64,000 nt of DNA from Ramlibacter sp. WS9 (GCF_003797765.1 NZ_RKMB01000013.1:119633-183632), one strand, 5' to 3'; counted from the stretch's first letter, positions 22,767 to 33,065 are shown. The notes: a model not told the origin generated them from the letters alone. Program-made: numbers and translations.

Positions 22767-24002
22767 TCAAGCCGAGGCCAGAGCCGTTCGTCTCACTTTG
22801 CGCACGTTGAACGCGCTGGTGATCAGCACGGCCTGCACGAACACAAGTCCCAGCCACACAGCCTGGTATTGGCGGTGATCCATCAGCGCGCCGAAGATAA
22901 GAGGCGACACGGCCTGCCCGATGTCGAGGCCCGAGTACACGATGCCGTAGACGCGCCCCGTGGCATTGTCGGGCGTGGACTTCTTGACCAGCAAGTCCCG
23001 CGACGGCCCGGCGATGCCGCTGGCGAAACCCATGGCGCCGAACAGCGCGGGCACGGCCAGGGCCGGCACCGGCGCGATGCCGATGATCAGTGCAATGAGC
23101 GCGGCGATGCCGAACCCCGCGCCCACCACCAGCTCGCAGCGCGCCGGATCGGACGCCAGGAAGCCGCCCACCAGCATGCCGCCGGCACTGCAGACCATGT
23201 ACACCGTGAGGCACAGCGCGGCCAGCGCCATGGGCACGCCATGCAGTTGGCGCGCAGCTTCCGGCGCGAATGCCTGGATGACGCTCAGCACCACCGCATA
23301 GAAGAAGAAAAACCCGAAGCACATCCACACCGCTGGGATACGCAAGAAGCTGAAGCTGCCTTCGCCGGCCGTCTGCGCCGCATGCCGCGGGGCCGTGGCC
23401 GCCAGGTCCAGCTTGTACCGGTTGAGCCAGAGCACCAGCAGCACGGCATAGGCCAGTGCGCCCGCCGCCATCAAGGCCACGCGCCAGGAGAACGCGATGG
23501 CCAGCGGCACCAGCAGCGCGGGCGCGAGTGCCCACCCGAGGCTGCCGGTGATCCCGTGAAAGCTGTACGCATGGCCCAGCCGCGGCGCGCTGACCTTGCG
23601 GTTGATGAGCGTGTAGTCGACCGGGTGGAACACGCCGTTGCCTACCCCCGCGACGATGGAGAACAGCGCCATCGTCCAGTAGTCGGGGCTGAAAGCAAAA
23701 CCGAATGCCGCCAGGCCGAGCAGCGCAAGCCCGCCGAACAGGATGGGGCGGGGACCGTAGCGGTCGACCAGGAAACCCGAGGCCGCCTGCACCGCGCACG
23801 AGACGACGAAGAACAGCGTCATCAGGAAGCCCAGTTCGGTGTAGCTCGCGTTGAAAGCCTCCTTCAGCCACGGAAACAGGGGTGCCAGCAAGAGCTGGCT
23901 GAAGTGGCTGATCATGTGGGCCAGGCCGACGAGGCCGATCACGCCGGCGTCGTCGCGCCATGGGACTGCCGCGGCGCCGGCATTTGCTGTCGTTGTGCTC
24001 AT
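22767..24002 (-). CDS. MFS transporter
   Basis: 411 residues, about twelve membrane helices. MFS loop motif DRYGPRPILFGG follows helix 2 (residues 78-90), and WALAPALLVPLAIAFSWR marks helices 4-5. The central loop (NRYKLDLAATAPRHAAQTAGEG) separates the halves. Similar transporters carry aromatic acids or drugs; substrate unknown. It diverges from an AraC-type regulator at 24083 with 80 bp between, a frequent regulator-target pairing. The start codon is ATG 24002. Confidence 0.83.
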   Translation of the reverse strand: MSTTTANAGAAAVPWRDDAGVIGLVGLAHMISHFSQLLLAPLFPWLKEAFNASYTELGFLMTLFFVVSCAVQAASGFLVDRYGPRPILFGGLALLGLAAFGFAFSPDYWTMALFSIVAGVGNGVFHPVDYTLINRKVSAPRLGHAYSFHGITGSLGWALAPALLVPLAIAFSWRVALMAAGALAYAVLLVLWLNRYKLDLAATAPRHAAQTAGEGSFSFLRIPAVWMCFGFFFFYAVVLSVIQAFAPEAARQLHGVPMALAALCLTVYMVCSAGGMLVGGFLASDPARCELVVGAGFGIAALIALIIGIAPVPALAVPALFGAMGFASGIAGPSRDLLVKKSTPDNATGRVYGIVYSGLDIGQAVSPLIFGALMDHRQYQAVWLGLVFVQAVLITSAFNVRKVRRTALASA

Positions 24003-24082
24003 GCCCCCATCGTAGTGTCGGCTGCCTTTTCTGAAATGCGACAGAACGACAGGTTTCGGCGAAAATCCGCCAAAGCGTTTCC

Positions 24083-24925
24083 ATGGCTCGGACGAACACT
24101 CATCACCTCACACCGGTCGGCGACACCGATGGCTTCGAGCCGACCCGGCAGCGGCCGGTGCGGGTGCGTGCGCGCAGCCTGCGCGCCGACAGCCACTTCG
24201 AGCCGCACCAGCATGCGTGGTCGCAACTGGCCTACTGCGCCGCCGGCATCATGCAAGTGACGACCGAGCAGCACGTCGGCACGGGCGATGAAGTCACCTT
24301 CATCGTGCCGCCATCGCGGGCGGTTTGGATCGCGCCCGGTGCGCGCCACGCCGTGCACGTGCTGGAGCAAGCCGAGTTCCGCACGCTCTACATCGACGCA
24401 TCGGCCACGCCCCCAGGCTGGTCGCGTTGCCGTGTCATCGTCGTTTCTCCGCTGCTGCGCGAATTGGTGCAGGCGCTCGACGCGCCACAGCCGTTAGCCC
24501 GCGCTCGCGAAGAACAGCTCACCGGCCTCGCACTCGACGAAATCACGCATGCGGATATCCAGGCGCTGGGCGTGCCCCTGCCCCACGCGCAGGCCGGCGA
24601 CAAGCGGTTGCGCGTGCTGTGCGAAAACGTGTTGCGCGCGCCTTCGCAGCGCGCCACGCTGGCGGAGTGGGCGGCGGAGGTGGGTGCGAGCGAGCGCACC
24701 ATGGCGCGGTTGTTTCGCGACGAACTGGGCACGAGCTACCAGCAATGGCGCCAGCAAGCGATCCTCGCGCACGCCTTGCCGATGTTGGCGCGCGGCGTGC
24801 CGGTGAGCCACGTCGCCGCGGCCAGCGGCTATGCAAGCGACAGCGCCTTCACCGCGATGTTCAAGGCCGCGATGGGGCAGCCGCCGAGCCATTTCCAGGC
24901 CGGCCGCTCGCCCGCCGGCACCTGA
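24083..24925 (+). CDS. AraC-family regulator with N-terminal cupin
   Basis: 280 residues. The cupin-like sensor (about 25-110) shows HFEPHQHAWSQLAYCAAGIMQV and VPPSRAVWIAPGARHAVHVLE. The C-terminal AraC domain has two helix-turn-helix units (RATLAEWAAEVGASERTMARLF and VPVSHVAAASGYASDSAFTAMFKAAMG). Probable control of the divergent MFS gene and possibly itself. The intergenic region has a GACAG-aac-GACAG direct repeat (24038-24050) as a possible site. The ligand is unknown. Confidence 0.85.
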   Translation: MARTNTHHLTPVGDTDGFEPTRQRPVRVRARSLRADSHFEPHQHAWSQLAYCAAGIMQVTTEQHVGTGDEVTFIVPPSRAVWIAPGARHAVHVLEQAEFRTLYIDASATPPGWSRCRVIVVSPLLRELVQALDAPQPLARAREEQLTGLALDEITHADIQALGVPLPHAQAGDKRLRVLCENVLRAPSQRATLAEWAAEVGASERTMARLFRDELGTSYQQWRQQAILAHALPMLARGVPVSHVAAASGYASDSAFTAMFKAAMGQPPSHFQAGRSPAGT

Positions 24926-24941
24926 GCGGCAGCGAGCGCGG

Positions 24942-26318
24942 TCAACTCCAAAGTTCGCGCATCGCGCGGCGCATCTCATCGGCCAGTTGCGCGCCGGTCC
25001 CCGCCGGGCGCCGCTCACGGCCCGCGACGTAGACCTCAGTGAAGCGCGCTTCCGGGCTGGAGAACACCAGGGCGTCGAGCAGGTGATCGGCCGGCACGCC
25101 CACCAGGGCGGGAGAATCCATATCGACCACCATGAAGTCGGCCCGCTGGCCGACTGCGAGTCCGCCCAGCGGCGCGCCGGCAGCAGCCGTGCCACCTTCC
25201 AACGCGCCTTGGAACAGCGCGGCCGCGCTGCTCTCGCACAACGCGGCTCGTGCAACAACGTTGCGTTGCTTCAGCGTCAGGCGCTGTGAATATTCCAGCA
25301 GGCGCAGCTCTTCCTGCCAGCTGCGCGTCGCGTGGCTGTCGGAGCCGATGGACCAGCTCCCGCTCTGCCCTGCCCAGCCTGGCAGGTCGAAGACGCCGTC
25401 GCCAAGGTTCGCTTCCGTGCTCGGGCACAACACGATGGAGGCGCGCTTGCCGCGCAAACCTTCGAGCTCCTGAGGCGTGGTCTGCGTCGCATGGACCAGG
25501 TTCCAACGGCTGTCCAGGGGGATCTTGTCCAGCAGCCACTCGATCGGCCGGCGGCCGTGGCGGGCGATGCAGTCGTCTACCTCCAGCTGCTGTTCGGCGA
25601 TGTGGATATGGATCGGCATGCCGGCCGCGGCCTGCGCGACCTCATGGATAGACGCTTCATCCACGGCGCGCAGAGAATGCAGCGCCACGCCGGCGGTGAC
25701 GAAGCCGTCGTCACCGGCTTCGTGCGCGACCGACTGCGCGATCCTCAGCACCGACTCCGGTGTCGAAGCAAACCGCCGTTGGTCCTCTCGCAATCCCTTC
25801 GCGGCAAAACCGGAGCGCATGTAGAGCGTGGGCAGCAGCGTGAGACCGATGCCGGATCTTTGCGCGGCCCGCACCAGGGCCATCGACATCTCCTGCGGAT
25901 CGGCATAGGGCTTGCCGTCCAGGCCGTTGTGCAGGTAGTGGAATTCGCAGACCTGTGTGTAGCCCGCGCGCAGCAATTCGGAATAGAGAAACGCCGCGAT
26001 GGCTTCCAGCTGCTGCGGCGAGACACGGTTGGCCGCGCTGTACATGCGGTCACGCCAGCGCCAGAAATCGTCTTCACCGCTGGCGCTGCGTTCGGTCAAG
26101 CCGGCGATCGCCCGTTGGAATGCGTGGCTGTGCCCGTTGACGAGGCCGGGCAGCACCGGGCCACTCAACGGACGCGCACCTTGCCGCACTTCGGGTGCAG
26201 CACCAGGAATGATTTCGGCCCAGCGGCCGTGTGCGCCAACGGCGAGCAGCACGTCCTGCGCCCACGCACCGTTCACCCAGGCGGCCGGCGCCCAGTAGCG
26301 AGTTGCTTCAGCGGCCAT
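24942..26318 (-). CDS. hutF: formimidoylglutamate deiminase
   Basis: 458 residues, amidohydrolase fold. Metal motif GHSHAFQRAIAGLTER near residue 60, WRDRMYSAANRVSPQQLEA, VCEFHYLHN, HIHIAEQQLEVDDCIARHGRRPIEWL, LVHATQTTP and IGSDSHATRSWQEELRLLEYSQRL are all characteristic. It converts N-formimino-L-glutamate to N-formyl-L-glutamate plus ammonia. With HutG this is the five-step histidine pathway. Last gene of hutCDIGF; it overlaps hutG's end by 11 bp. Confidence 0.92.
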   Translation of the reverse strand: MAAEATRYWAPAAWVNGAWAQDVLLAVGAHGRWAEIIPGAAPEVRQGARPLSGPVLPGLVNGHSHAFQRAIAGLTERSASGEDDFWRWRDRMYSAANRVSPQQLEAIAAFLYSELLRAGYTQVCEFHYLHNGLDGKPYADPQEMSMALVRAAQRSGIGLTLLPTLYMRSGFAAKGLREDQRRFASTPESVLRIAQSVAHEAGDDGFVTAGVALHSLRAVDEASIHEVAQAAAGMPIHIHIAEQQLEVDDCIARHGRRPIEWLLDKIPLDSRWNLVHATQTTPQELEGLRGKRASIVLCPSTEANLGDGVFDLPGWAGQSGSWSIGSDSHATRSWQEELRLLEYSQRLTLKQRNVVARAALCESSAAALFQGALEGGTAAAGAPLGGLAVGQRADFMVVDMDSPALVGVPADHLLDALVFSSPEARFTEVYVAGRERRPAGTGAQLADEMRRAMRELWS

Positions 26319-27108
26319 ACAGCTTCCTGCAAGCCGCCAACGCGGCCGACATCATGTCGCGCAGTACCGGCTGCACACGCGCGGCCCGGTCGTCCTTGTA
26401 CCGGAAAGGCGGCTTTTCGCTCATGTAGAGGTTCTGGCACATCTCGAGTTGCACGGCGTGGACGTCCGATGCCGGGTCGCCGTATTGCCGCGTGATGTAG
26501 CCGCCCTTGAAGCGGCCGTTGATGACCTGGCTCACGTCGCCATAAGCCGCAGCGGCCGCGGCCACTGCCCGTGCGATCGACTCGTGCGCGCTGGCACCGC
26601 TCGCGGTACCGATGTTCAGGTCCGGCAGCACGCCCTCGAACAGCCAGGGGATGCGCGAGCGGATGCTGTGCGCGTCCCACAGCAGCACAAAACCGTGCTC
26701 GGCCTTGATGCGCTCCAGCTCGGTGCGCAACGTGTCGTGATACGGCTGCCAGTACAAGCTGCGCCGCCGCTGTCGCTCGTGCGGGGGCGGTTCGTGCCCT
26801 TCACGGTACAGCAGGTCGCCGTTGAAAAAGTGCGTGGGGCACAGCTCGGTGTTCGATGCGCCGGGATACATCGGCGCATCGTCGGGCGGGCGGTTCAGGT
26901 CGATCACGTAGCGCGAACAGCGCGGGCGCAGCACGGATGCACCCAGTGCCGGCAGGCAGTTGTACAGGCGCACCAGGTGCCAATCGGTGTCTTCGACGTC
27001 GAGGGCGCGCGGCACATAGTTCTCTCGCAACTCCGCAGGGATGTCGGTCCCGATGTGCGGCATGCTCACCAGCAACGGCGCGGTGCCCCGGTTCAAGATC
27101 AGGCTCAT
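26308..27108 (-). CDS. hutG: N-formylglutamate deformylase
   Basis: 266 residues. HutG-type amidohydrolase: [14 protein letters not shown] at the N-terminus, [50 protein letters not shown] and [15 protein letters not shown]. It hydrolyses N-formylglutamate to glutamate and formate, the last step of histidine breakdown. The ATG at 27108 overlaps the hutI stop by 4 bp. The open frame continues upstream to 27519 but there it runs through hutI. Confidence 0.92.
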   Translation of the reverse strand: MSLILNRGTAPLLVSMPHIGTDIPAELRENYVPRALDVEDTDWHLVRLYNCLPALGASVLRPRCSRYVIDLNRPPDDAPMYPGASNTELCPTHFFNGDLLYREGHEPPPHERQRRRSLYWQPYHDTLRTELERIKAEHGFVLLWDAHSIRSRIPWLFEGVLPDLNIGTASGASAHESIARAVAAAAAAYGDVSQVINGRFKGGYITRQYGDPASDVHAVQLEMCQNLYMSEKPPFRYKDDRAARVQPVLRDMMSAALAACRKLYGR

Positions 27109-28319
27109 GCCGGTCGGCCTCCGTGCACCGTCTGGCGACGGGGGTTCGATCCCATCGCGTAGCTCAATTGCGCGGGCTGCTCGACGTCCCACAAGACGAA
27201 GTCCGCGCGCAATCCGGGTGACAGCACGCCGCGGTCTTTGAGGCCCAGTGCTTGCGCCGCGTTGCGCGTGGCGCCCGCCAACGCCTCCTGCGGCGTGAGG
27301 CGGAACAGCGTGCAGGCCATGTTGAGCATGAGCAGCAGCGAGGTGCAAGGCGAGCTGCCGGGATTGCAGTCGGTCGACACGGCCATGGGTACACCGTGCT
27401 CGCGCAGCATTGTGATCGGCGGCACCCGCGTGTCGCGCAAGAAATAGAAAGCGCCCGGCAGCAGCACCGCCACCGAGCCGGCGCGCGCCATCGCGGCGGC
27501 GCCCTCCTCGCCCAGCCACTCCAGGTGGTCGCAGCTCAAAGCGCCATAGCGGGCGGCCAGTTGCGCGCCGCCGCTGTCGCTCAACTGTTCGGCATGCAGC
27601 TTCACCGGCAAGCCGAGCTTGCGCGCCGCCTCGAACACGCGCTCGGTCTGCGCCGTGCTGAAGGCAATGCGCTCGCAGAACGCATCCACGGCATCCACCA
27701 GCCCCTGCTCATGCAAGGCGGGCAGCATCGCCAAGACTTCATCGATGTAGTCGTCGGCCCGGCCGGCAAATTCCGGCGGCAATGCGTGCGCACCGAGAAA
27801 GGTTGTGCGCACGTCGACGGGTTCTTGTTCGGCCAGCGTTCGGGCCACGCGCAGGGTCTTGGCTTCGTGCTCCAGCGAGAGGCCGTAGCCGGACTTGATC
27901 TCTATCGTGGTGACGCCTTCGCCCATCAGCGCCCTCAAGCGCGGCAGGCTCTGCGCCAACAATTCCGCTTCGCTCGCGGCACGTGTCGCCTTGACCGTCG
28001 AGGCGATGCCCCCGCCGGCGCGTGCGATGTCCTCGTAGCTCGCACCGCCCAGGCGCAATTCGAATTCATGCGCGCGGTCGCCGCCGTAGACGAGGTGCGT
28101 ATGGCAGTCGATGAGGCCCGGGGTCACAAGCGCGCCGCGGGCGTCGTGGTGCCGGTTGCAGTTCGCTTCGACGTTCTTCGGCAAATCCTGGCGGCGGCCG
28201 ATCCATGCGATGCGGTCACCTTCGACTGCGATGGCCGCATCCTCGATCAAGCCATAGGGAACGGGGGCGTCCCGCTGCATGGTCGCTGCGCGGCATCCGG
28301 TCCAGAGTTCGAGGCTCAC
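27105..28319 (-). CDS. hutI: imidazolonepropionase
   Basis: 404 residues. The metal site [19 protein letters not shown] follows [78 protein letters not shown] and [21 protein letters not shown] complete the family signature. It opens 4-imidazolone-5-propionate to N-formimino-glutamate. The GTG start (28319) overlaps the hutD stop as GTGA and leaves the conserved [11 protein letters not shown] beginning. An ATG 14 codons in would cut it off. Confidence 0.92.
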   Translation of the reverse strand: MSLELWTGCRAATMQRDAPVPYGLIEDAAIAVEGDRIAWIGRRQDLPKNVEANCNRHHDARGALVTPGLIDCHTHLVYGGDRAHEFELRLGGASYEDIARAGGGIASTVKATRAASEAELLAQSLPRLRALMGEGVTTIEIKSGYGLSLEHEAKTLRVARTLAEQEPVDVRTTFLGAHALPPEFAGRADDYIDEVLAMLPALHEQGLVDAVDAFCERIAFSTAQTERVFEAARKLGLPVKLHAEQLSDSGGAQLAARYGALSCDHLEWLGEEGAAAMARAGSVAVLLPGAFYFLRDTRVPPITMLREHGVPMAVSTDCNPGSSPCTSLLLMLNMACTLFRLTPQEALAGATRNAAQALGLKDRGVLSPGLRADFVLWDVEQPAQLSYAMGSNPRRQTVHGGRPA

Positions 28320-28870
28320 TCGGCGATCTCCACCCACAAGCCGTCCGGCGCGCTCACTTCGACCCGTCCACCGAGATCGAGATGCCGCCAGGCCAAGGTG
28401 TGGGGCGTAAGCTCGATCGTCTGGCCTTCGAAGGTTGCCTTCGCCGGTGATCCGCCGGACCACAAACCGATCGCGCTACCGGACGAGACGGCCTTGGCTG
28501 CGTCACCGCGCACGCGCTCCATCAGCCCGCGGCCCAGTCGCACCATGAGGTTGAAGTCCTGCGTCGGGCCGGCGATCATCTGGCACATTGTCGATGCCGC
28601 GCCGTCGAAGGCCAGCGGCAGAGACTCCGTCGTCAGCGTGTGATCCGCGGCATCGATGGACAGCTGGACACCCGCGCCCTGCAGCACGGCAAACCACCGC
28701 TGCACGCCTTCGAACGCAGAAAATGGCCCGTCTTGCGCGATGTCCGCCACCGACAACCGCCAATGCCATGGGTCGCGCACGGGGAAGGCGACCAGTTCAC
28801 GGGTCGTTCCGCCGCCATTGCGCCAGGGCGCGGGGCGGACGTCTTGAAGAGCGATGCGGTGCCAACTCAT
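28316..28870 (-). CDS. hutD: HutD-family protein
   Basis: 184 residues. The HutD pattern is clear: [64 protein letters not shown]. It is a bicupin-like cytoplasmic protein found only with hut genes. In Pseudomonas it limits pathway intermediates such as urocanate, and may set an upper limit on hut expression. It lies between hutC and hutI, 4 bp after the hutC stop. Confidence 0.9.
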   Translation of the reverse strand: MSWHRIALQDVRPAPWRNGGGTTRELVAFPVRDPWHWRLSVADIAQDGPFSAFEGVQRWFAVLQGAGVQLSIDAADHTLTTESLPLAFDGAASTMCQMIAGPTQDFNLMVRLGRGLMERVRGDAAKAVSSGSAIGLWSGGSPAKATFEGQTIELTPHTLAWRHLDLGGRVEVSAPDGLWVEIAE

Positions 28871-28874
28871 GGTG

Positions 28875-29585
28875 TCATGCCTGGAACTGTCCTGCGAAAC
28901 TGTAACGCGTCCCGGGGTAGATGAGGCGCGCGACGCTGGCCACGTGGGCGCCGCTCACGGTGCGCCGCATCATCACCAGACAAGGTTCGGCGCGCTTGAT
29001 CCCCAACTCTTTCGCCTCCTGCGCCGTCGGCAGGCACGCTTCGATCGAATAGCTGGCCTCCGTCAGCGGCGCGTTCTCCAGCAGATGGAGCGTGGGCGAT
29101 GTCTGCGTGAAATCGGTGTCGAGGTAGCCTGGTGCTGCCGCGGGGTTGACGTAGCGGTCCTCGAACTGGATGGGCACGCCGTTCTCCATGTGGACGAGCA
29201 CGGTATGGAAGACGGACGCGCCCGGGCGCAGCCCCAGGGACACCGCCAGATCCCCATTCGCCTTCTCACGCTCCGCGCTCAGCACGCGGGTGGTGTGCGT
29301 GTGGCCGCGCTCCACCACTTCTTCGTGGATGTCTCGAATGGTGAGCCGGGACGAAATGCGATGCAGCTGCGCGACGCGCGTGCCCGACCCTTGCACCCGT
29401 GTCACCAGCCCTTCCGCGGCCAGTTCGCGCAAGGCGCGGTTCACCGTCATGCGGCTGATCCCGAATTGCTGCATCAGCGCCGCTTCGCTGGGCACGGGGT
29501 CGCCCGGCTTCCACTGGCCGCTGGCGATGTGCTGCCTGATCCAGGCCTTGACCTGTTCGTAGGCGGGGACGTCGTTTTTTCCCAT
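28875..29585 (-). CDS. hutC: histidine utilisation repressor, GntR/HutC family
   Basis: 236 residues. GntR winged helix (PAYEQVKAWIRQHIASG, VPSEAALMQQFGISRMTVNRALRELAAEGLV, residues 7-75) and a UTRA ligand domain (HTHTTRVLSAEREK, YVNPAAAPGYLDTDF, TEASYSIEACLPTAQEAKELGI). It binds urocanate and releases the operator. ATG 29585 starts the family-typical MGKNDVPAYEQ. The first gene of the minus-strand hut unit, facing its own operator at 29613-29628. Confidence 0.92.
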   Translation of the reverse strand: MGKNDVPAYEQVKAWIRQHIASGQWKPGDPVPSEAALMQQFGISRMTVNRALRELAAEGLVTRVQGSGTRVAQLHRISSRLTIRDIHEEVVERGHTHTTRVLSAEREKANGDLAVSLGLRPGASVFHTVLVHMENGVPIQFEDRYVNPAAAPGYLDTDFTQTSPTLHLLENAPLTEASYSIEACLPTAQEAKELGIKRAEPCLVMMRRTVSGAHVASVARLIYPGTRYSFAGQFQA

Positions 29586-29604
29586 GGGCCGAAGAATACC
29601 CCAG

Positions 29605-29633
29605 TTGACACAAGTTGTATAGACAACTACGAT
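29605..29633 (+). promoter_or_regulatory. hutU promoter overlapped by HutC operator
   Basis: The operator AGTTGT-ATAG-ACAACT (29613-29628) is a perfect palindrome of HutC type (TTGTATAGACAA). It fills the spacer of a promoter with -35 TTGACA (29605-29610) and -10 TACGAT (29628-29633), 17 bp apart, directed to hutU. Binding would block RNA polymerase there and probably also the opposite hutC promoter, 28 bp from the hutC start. Confidence 0.8.
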
Positions 29634-29650
29634 TCGCCGCATTGAACACC

Positions 29651-29674
29651 TGGATGCCGTCAAGCCCGGCATGA
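29651..29674. repeat. short REP-like palindrome (member 1)
   Basis: GGATGCCG-TCAAG-CCCGGCATGAC: ATGCCG/CGGCAT arms. It lies in the hutU leader, 20 bp before the start codon. It shares the TCAAGCCCG..ATGAC layout with 51249-51275 and, more loosely, 62831-62856. Confidence 0.5.
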
Positions 29675-29694
29675 CAGCTCTCTGGAGGCACGCA

Positions 29695-31398
29695 ATGTCA
29701 GATCTTTCGAAGACTCCCTACCTCGATAGCAAGGCCCGCCCCGTGCGCGCGCCGCAGGGCACGCAGCTCAGCTGCGCCAACTGGCAGATCGAGGCCGCCT
29801 ACCGCATGATCCAGAACAACCTGGATCCCGCCGTCGCGGAGAACCCGGATGAGCTGGTCGTGTACGGTGGCATCGGCAAGGCGGCGCGCAACTGGCCCTG
29901 CTTCGACGCCATCCTCGACTCGCTGCGCAAGCTCCGGCCCGACGAAACCCTGCTGGTGCAGTCGGGAAAACCGGTGGGTGTGTTTCGCACGCATGAAGGT
30001 GCGCCGCGCGTGCTGATCGCCAACTCCAACCTCGTCCCGAAGTGGGCCACCTGGGAACACTTCAACGAACTGGATCGCGCGGGCCTCATGATGTTCGGCC
30101 AGATGACGGCCGGCAGCTGGATCTACATCGGCACGCAGGGCATCGTCCAAGGCACGTACGAAACCTTCGTCGAGGCAGGACGCCAGCATTTCAACGGCGA
30201 CTTGCGCGGCCGCTGGGTGCTAACTGCCGGCCTGGGCGGCATGGGCGGCGCGCAGCCGCTGGCCGCGTCGTTCGCGGGCGCCTGCTCGCTCAACATCGAG
30301 TGCCAGCAGAGCCGCATCGACTTCCGCCTGCGCACCAAATACCTGGACAAGCAAGCCAAGGACCTGGACGAGGCGCTGCAACTCATCGCGCACCATACGT
30401 TGCGCAAGGAGGCGATCTCCATCGGCCTGTGCGGCAACGCGGCTGAGATCGTGCCCGAGCTCGTGCGCCGAGCGAAAGCAGGCAGCATCCGGCCCGACAT
30501 CGTGACCGACCAGACTTCCGCGCACGACATCATCAACGGCTACCTCCCCGCGGGCTGGAGCGTAGAGCAATGGCAGGCCGCGCAGAAAGACCCTGCGCAG
30601 CACGCGCGCTTGACGCAAGCCGCCGGCGAGTCGTGCGCGGTGCACGTCAAGGCCATGCTCGATTTCCACGAGATGGGCATTCCCACGGTGGACTACGGCA
30701 ACAACCTGCGGCAGGTCGCGAAGGATTTCGGCGTGGCGAATGCCTTCGACTATCCCGGCTTCGTTCCGGCCTACATCCGCCCGCTCTTCTGCCGCGGCGT
30801 CGGTCCGTTCCGCTGGGTGGCGCTCTCAGGCGACCCGGAAGATATCCGCAAGACAGACGCCAAGATGAAAGAGCTGTTCCCGGACAACAAGCACCTGCAC
30901 CAGTGGCTGGACATGGCGGAGCAACGCATCAGCTACCAGGGCCTGCCTGCGCGCATCTGCTGGATCGGCCTCGGCGAGCGCCATCGCGCCGGATTGGCTT
31001 TCAACGAAATGGTGAAGAGCGGCGAACTCAAGGCGCCCATCGTGATCGGCCGCGATCATCTGGACAGCGGATCCGTCGCGTCGCCGAACCGCGAAACGGA
31101 GAGCATGAAGGACGGCAGTGATGCCGTGAGCGACTGGCCGCTGCTCAACGCGCTGCTCAACACCGCGAGCGGCGCCACCTGGGTCAGCCTGCACCACGGA
31201 GGCGGCGTCGGCATGGGCTACTCGCAGCACTCCGGTGTGGTGATCGTCTGCGACGGCACGCAGGATGCGGCCGAAAAACTCGGGCGCGTTCTCTTCAACG
31301 ACCCCGCTACGGGCGTGATGCGCCACGCCGACGCGGGCTATGAAATCGCCAAGGCCAGTGCGCGCGAGAACGGCCTCAACCTGCCGATGCTCGGGTGA
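29695..31398 (+). CDS. hutU: urocanate hydratase
   Basis: 567 residues, full length for urocanase. Conserved segments: [63 protein letters not shown], the NAD-binding [40 protein letters not shown], and [15 protein letters not shown] near the end. It adds water to urocanate giving imidazolonepropionate and uses tightly bound NAD. ATG 29695 has GGAGG 6 bp upstream. An in-frame ATG at 29671 lies in the repeat and lacks a ribosome site. Confidence 0.95.
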   Translation: MSDLSKTPYLDSKARPVRAPQGTQLSCANWQIEAAYRMIQNNLDPAVAENPDELVVYGGIGKAARNWPCFDAILDSLRKLRPDETLLVQSGKPVGVFRTHEGAPRVLIANSNLVPKWATWEHFNELDRAGLMMFGQMTAGSWIYIGTQGIVQGTYETFVEAGRQHFNGDLRGRWVLTAGLGGMGGAQPLAASFAGACSLNIECQQSRIDFRLRTKYLDKQAKDLDEALQLIAHHTLRKEAISIGLCGNAAEIVPELVRRAKAGSIRPDIVTDQTSAHDIINGYLPAGWSVEQWQAAQKDPAQHARLTQAAGESCAVHVKAMLDFHEMGIPTVDYGNNLRQVAKDFGVANAFDYPGFVPAYIRPLFCRGVGPFRWVALSGDPEDIRKTDAKMKELFPDNKHLHQWLDMAEQRISYQGLPARICWIGLGERHRAGLAFNEMVKSGELKAPIVIGRDHLDSGSVASPNRETESMKDGSDAVSDWPLLNALLNTASGATWVSLHHGGGVGMGYSQHSGVVIVCDGTQDAAEKLGRVLFNDPATGVMRHADAGYEIAKASARENGLNLPMLG

Positions 31399-31427
31399 TC
31401 CGTGGCCAAGCTCAAGACGAACAACGC

Positions 31428-33065
31428 ATGACGGAATTACTCCACCCCGGCGAACTCACGCTCGCACAACTGCGCCGGCTGAGCGGGACCGAACGCCTGC
31501 AGGTCGCGCTAGACCCAGCCTGCCGCACCGGTATCCGCGCGAGTGCGGAACTGGTGCGCAAGGCCACCGAAGGCGACGCGCCCGTGTACGGCGTCAACAC
31601 CGGCTTCGGCAAGCTCGCCACGACACGCATCGCGAAAGAAGATCTCGCGATCCTCCAGCTCAAGCTGCTGCGCTCGCATGCGGTCGGCGTGGGCGATCCG
31701 CTCGATGAGCGCGTGGTGCGATTGATCCTGCTGCTCAAGGCGACAAGCCTGGCGCGCGGCTATTCGGGCGTGCGTGAAGAAGTGGTCGACACGCTGCTGG
31801 CATTGCACAACCAGGGCCTGACGCCCGTCATCCCTTGCCAGGGTTCGGTCGGCGCGTCCGGCGACCTCGCGCCTCTGGCCCACCTGAGCCTGCCCTTGAT
31901 CGGCGAAGGCGAGGTGTTCTATCAGGGCCAGCGCATGCCTGCGGCACACGGCCTGGAGCGCGCGGGGGTCAAGCCCATCAAGCTCTCCGCCAAGGAGGGC
32001 CTGGCGCTGATCAACGGCACCCAGGTGTCGACGGCGCTGGCCATCAACGCACTGCTGGCCACCGACCGCCTCTTCGAAGCGGCGGTGATCTCCGGCGCGC
32101 TGACGCTCGACGCCGCGCGCGGCAGCGACGGGCCGTTCGATCCGCGCATCCATGCAGTGCGCGGCCAACCGGGCCAGATCGCTTGCGCGGCGGCCTATCG
32201 TGCGCTGGCGGTGGGCAGCGAGATCCGCAAGTCGCACCTCGAGGACGATGACCGGGTGCAAGACCCGTACTGCCTGCGTTGCCAACCGCAGGTGATGGGC
32301 GCATGCCTCGACCAGATGCGGCACGCGGCGCTGGTGCTGGTGCGCGAAGCCAACGCCGTCACCGACAACCCGCTGGTCTTTCCGGAGCAGGCGGAAGTTC
32401 GCGGGGGCGCCGTGGAACCGGCTCTGCCGGGCCACTGGCGACGCCCCCTTGAGGGGGAGGTGGCCAAAGGCCACTTCGGGGGGGAGCTTGTCTCCGGTGG
32501 CAACTTTCACGCCGAGCCGGTGGCGCTCGCCGCTGATGGCCTTGCGCTCGCCATTGCGGAGATCGGCGCCATCACCGAACGGCGGATCGCGATGCTGGTC
32601 GACACCGTGGTGTCGCGCCTGCCGCCCTTCCTCACGCCCGATCCCGGGCTGAACTCGGGCTTCATGATCGTTCACGTGACGGCGGCGGCGCTGGCGTCCG
32701 AGAACAAGTCGCTCGCCCACCCGGCCAGCGTCGACAGCCTGCCCACCTCCGCCAATCAGGAAGACCATGTGAGCATGGCGACGTTCGCCGCCCGCAGGCT
32801 GCAGCCGATGCTGAAGAACACGGCGCACATCGTCGCGATCGAGTTGCTCGCCGCAGCCCAAGGCATCGAGTTCCTCCGTCCGCTCACCAGCGCGCCGGGG
32901 CTGGAGGGCGTGCTGCGCCTGGTGCGCAGCGTTTCGCCGGCCATGATGCAGGACCGCAGCCTGGCGCGCGACATCGAAGCGGTGCACCACCTTGTCGCGG
33001 CCGGCGACATCGGGCACGCCATCGAAGCACAGATTCCCGCGCTACAAGCCCTCAGATTGGCATGA
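31428..33065 (+). CDS. hutH: histidine ammonia-lyase with an in-frame repeat insertion
   Basis: 545 residues, against about 510 for the family. The MIO-forming Ala-Ser-Gly is at 143-145 (GSVGASGDLAPLAHLSLP). YGVNTGFGKLA, ALINGTQVSTALAINALLA, DDRVQDPYCLRCQPQVMG, SGGNFHAEPVALAADGLAL and SVDSLPTSANQEDHVSM are all intact. It removes ammonia from histidine to give urocanate. Between EV (323-324) and VSGGNFH (355-361) lie about 30 extra residues encoded by a palindromic repeat (32400-32491). The frame is kept, so it may still work. ATG 31428 is chosen for its MTELLHPGELTL start. Confidence 0.93.
   Translation: MTELLHPGELTLAQLRRLSGTERLQVALDPACRTGIRASAELVRKATEGDAPVYGVNTGFGKLATTRIAKEDLAILQLKLLRSHAVGVGDPLDERVVRLILLLKATSLARGYSGVREEVVDTLLALHNQGLTPVIPCQGSVGASGDLAPLAHLSLPLIGEGEVFYQGQRMPAAHGLERAGVKPIKLSAKEGLALINGTQVSTALAINALLATDRLFEAAVISGALTLDAARGSDGPFDPRIHAVRGQPGQIACAAAYRALAVGSEIRKSHLEDDDRVQDPYCLRCQPQVMGACLDQMRHAALVLVREANAVTDNPLVFPEQAEVRGGAVEPALPGHWRRPLEGEVAKGHFGGELVSGGNFHAEPVALAADGLALAIAEIGAITERRIAMLVDTVVSRLPPFLTPDPGLNSGFMIVHVTAAALASENKSLAHPASVDSLPTSANQEDHVSMATFAARRLQPMLKNTAHIVAIELLAAAQGIEFLRPLTSAPGLEGVLRLVRSVSPAMMQDRSLARDIEAVHHLVAAGDIGHAIEAQIPALQALRLA
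32400..32491 (+). repeat. palindromic repeat inserted in frame in hutH
   Basis: Three hairpins in a row: CCGGC-TCT-GCCGG, CCCCCTT-GAGGGGG and GTGGCC-AAA-GGCCAC, followed by TTCGGGGGGGAG. This GC-rich multi-hairpin unit resembles intergenic repeats widespread in Comamonadaceae. It codes for Arg/Gly/Pro-rich residues 325-354 just before the SGGNFHAEP active-site loop of histidine ammonia-lyase. Confidence 0.75.
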
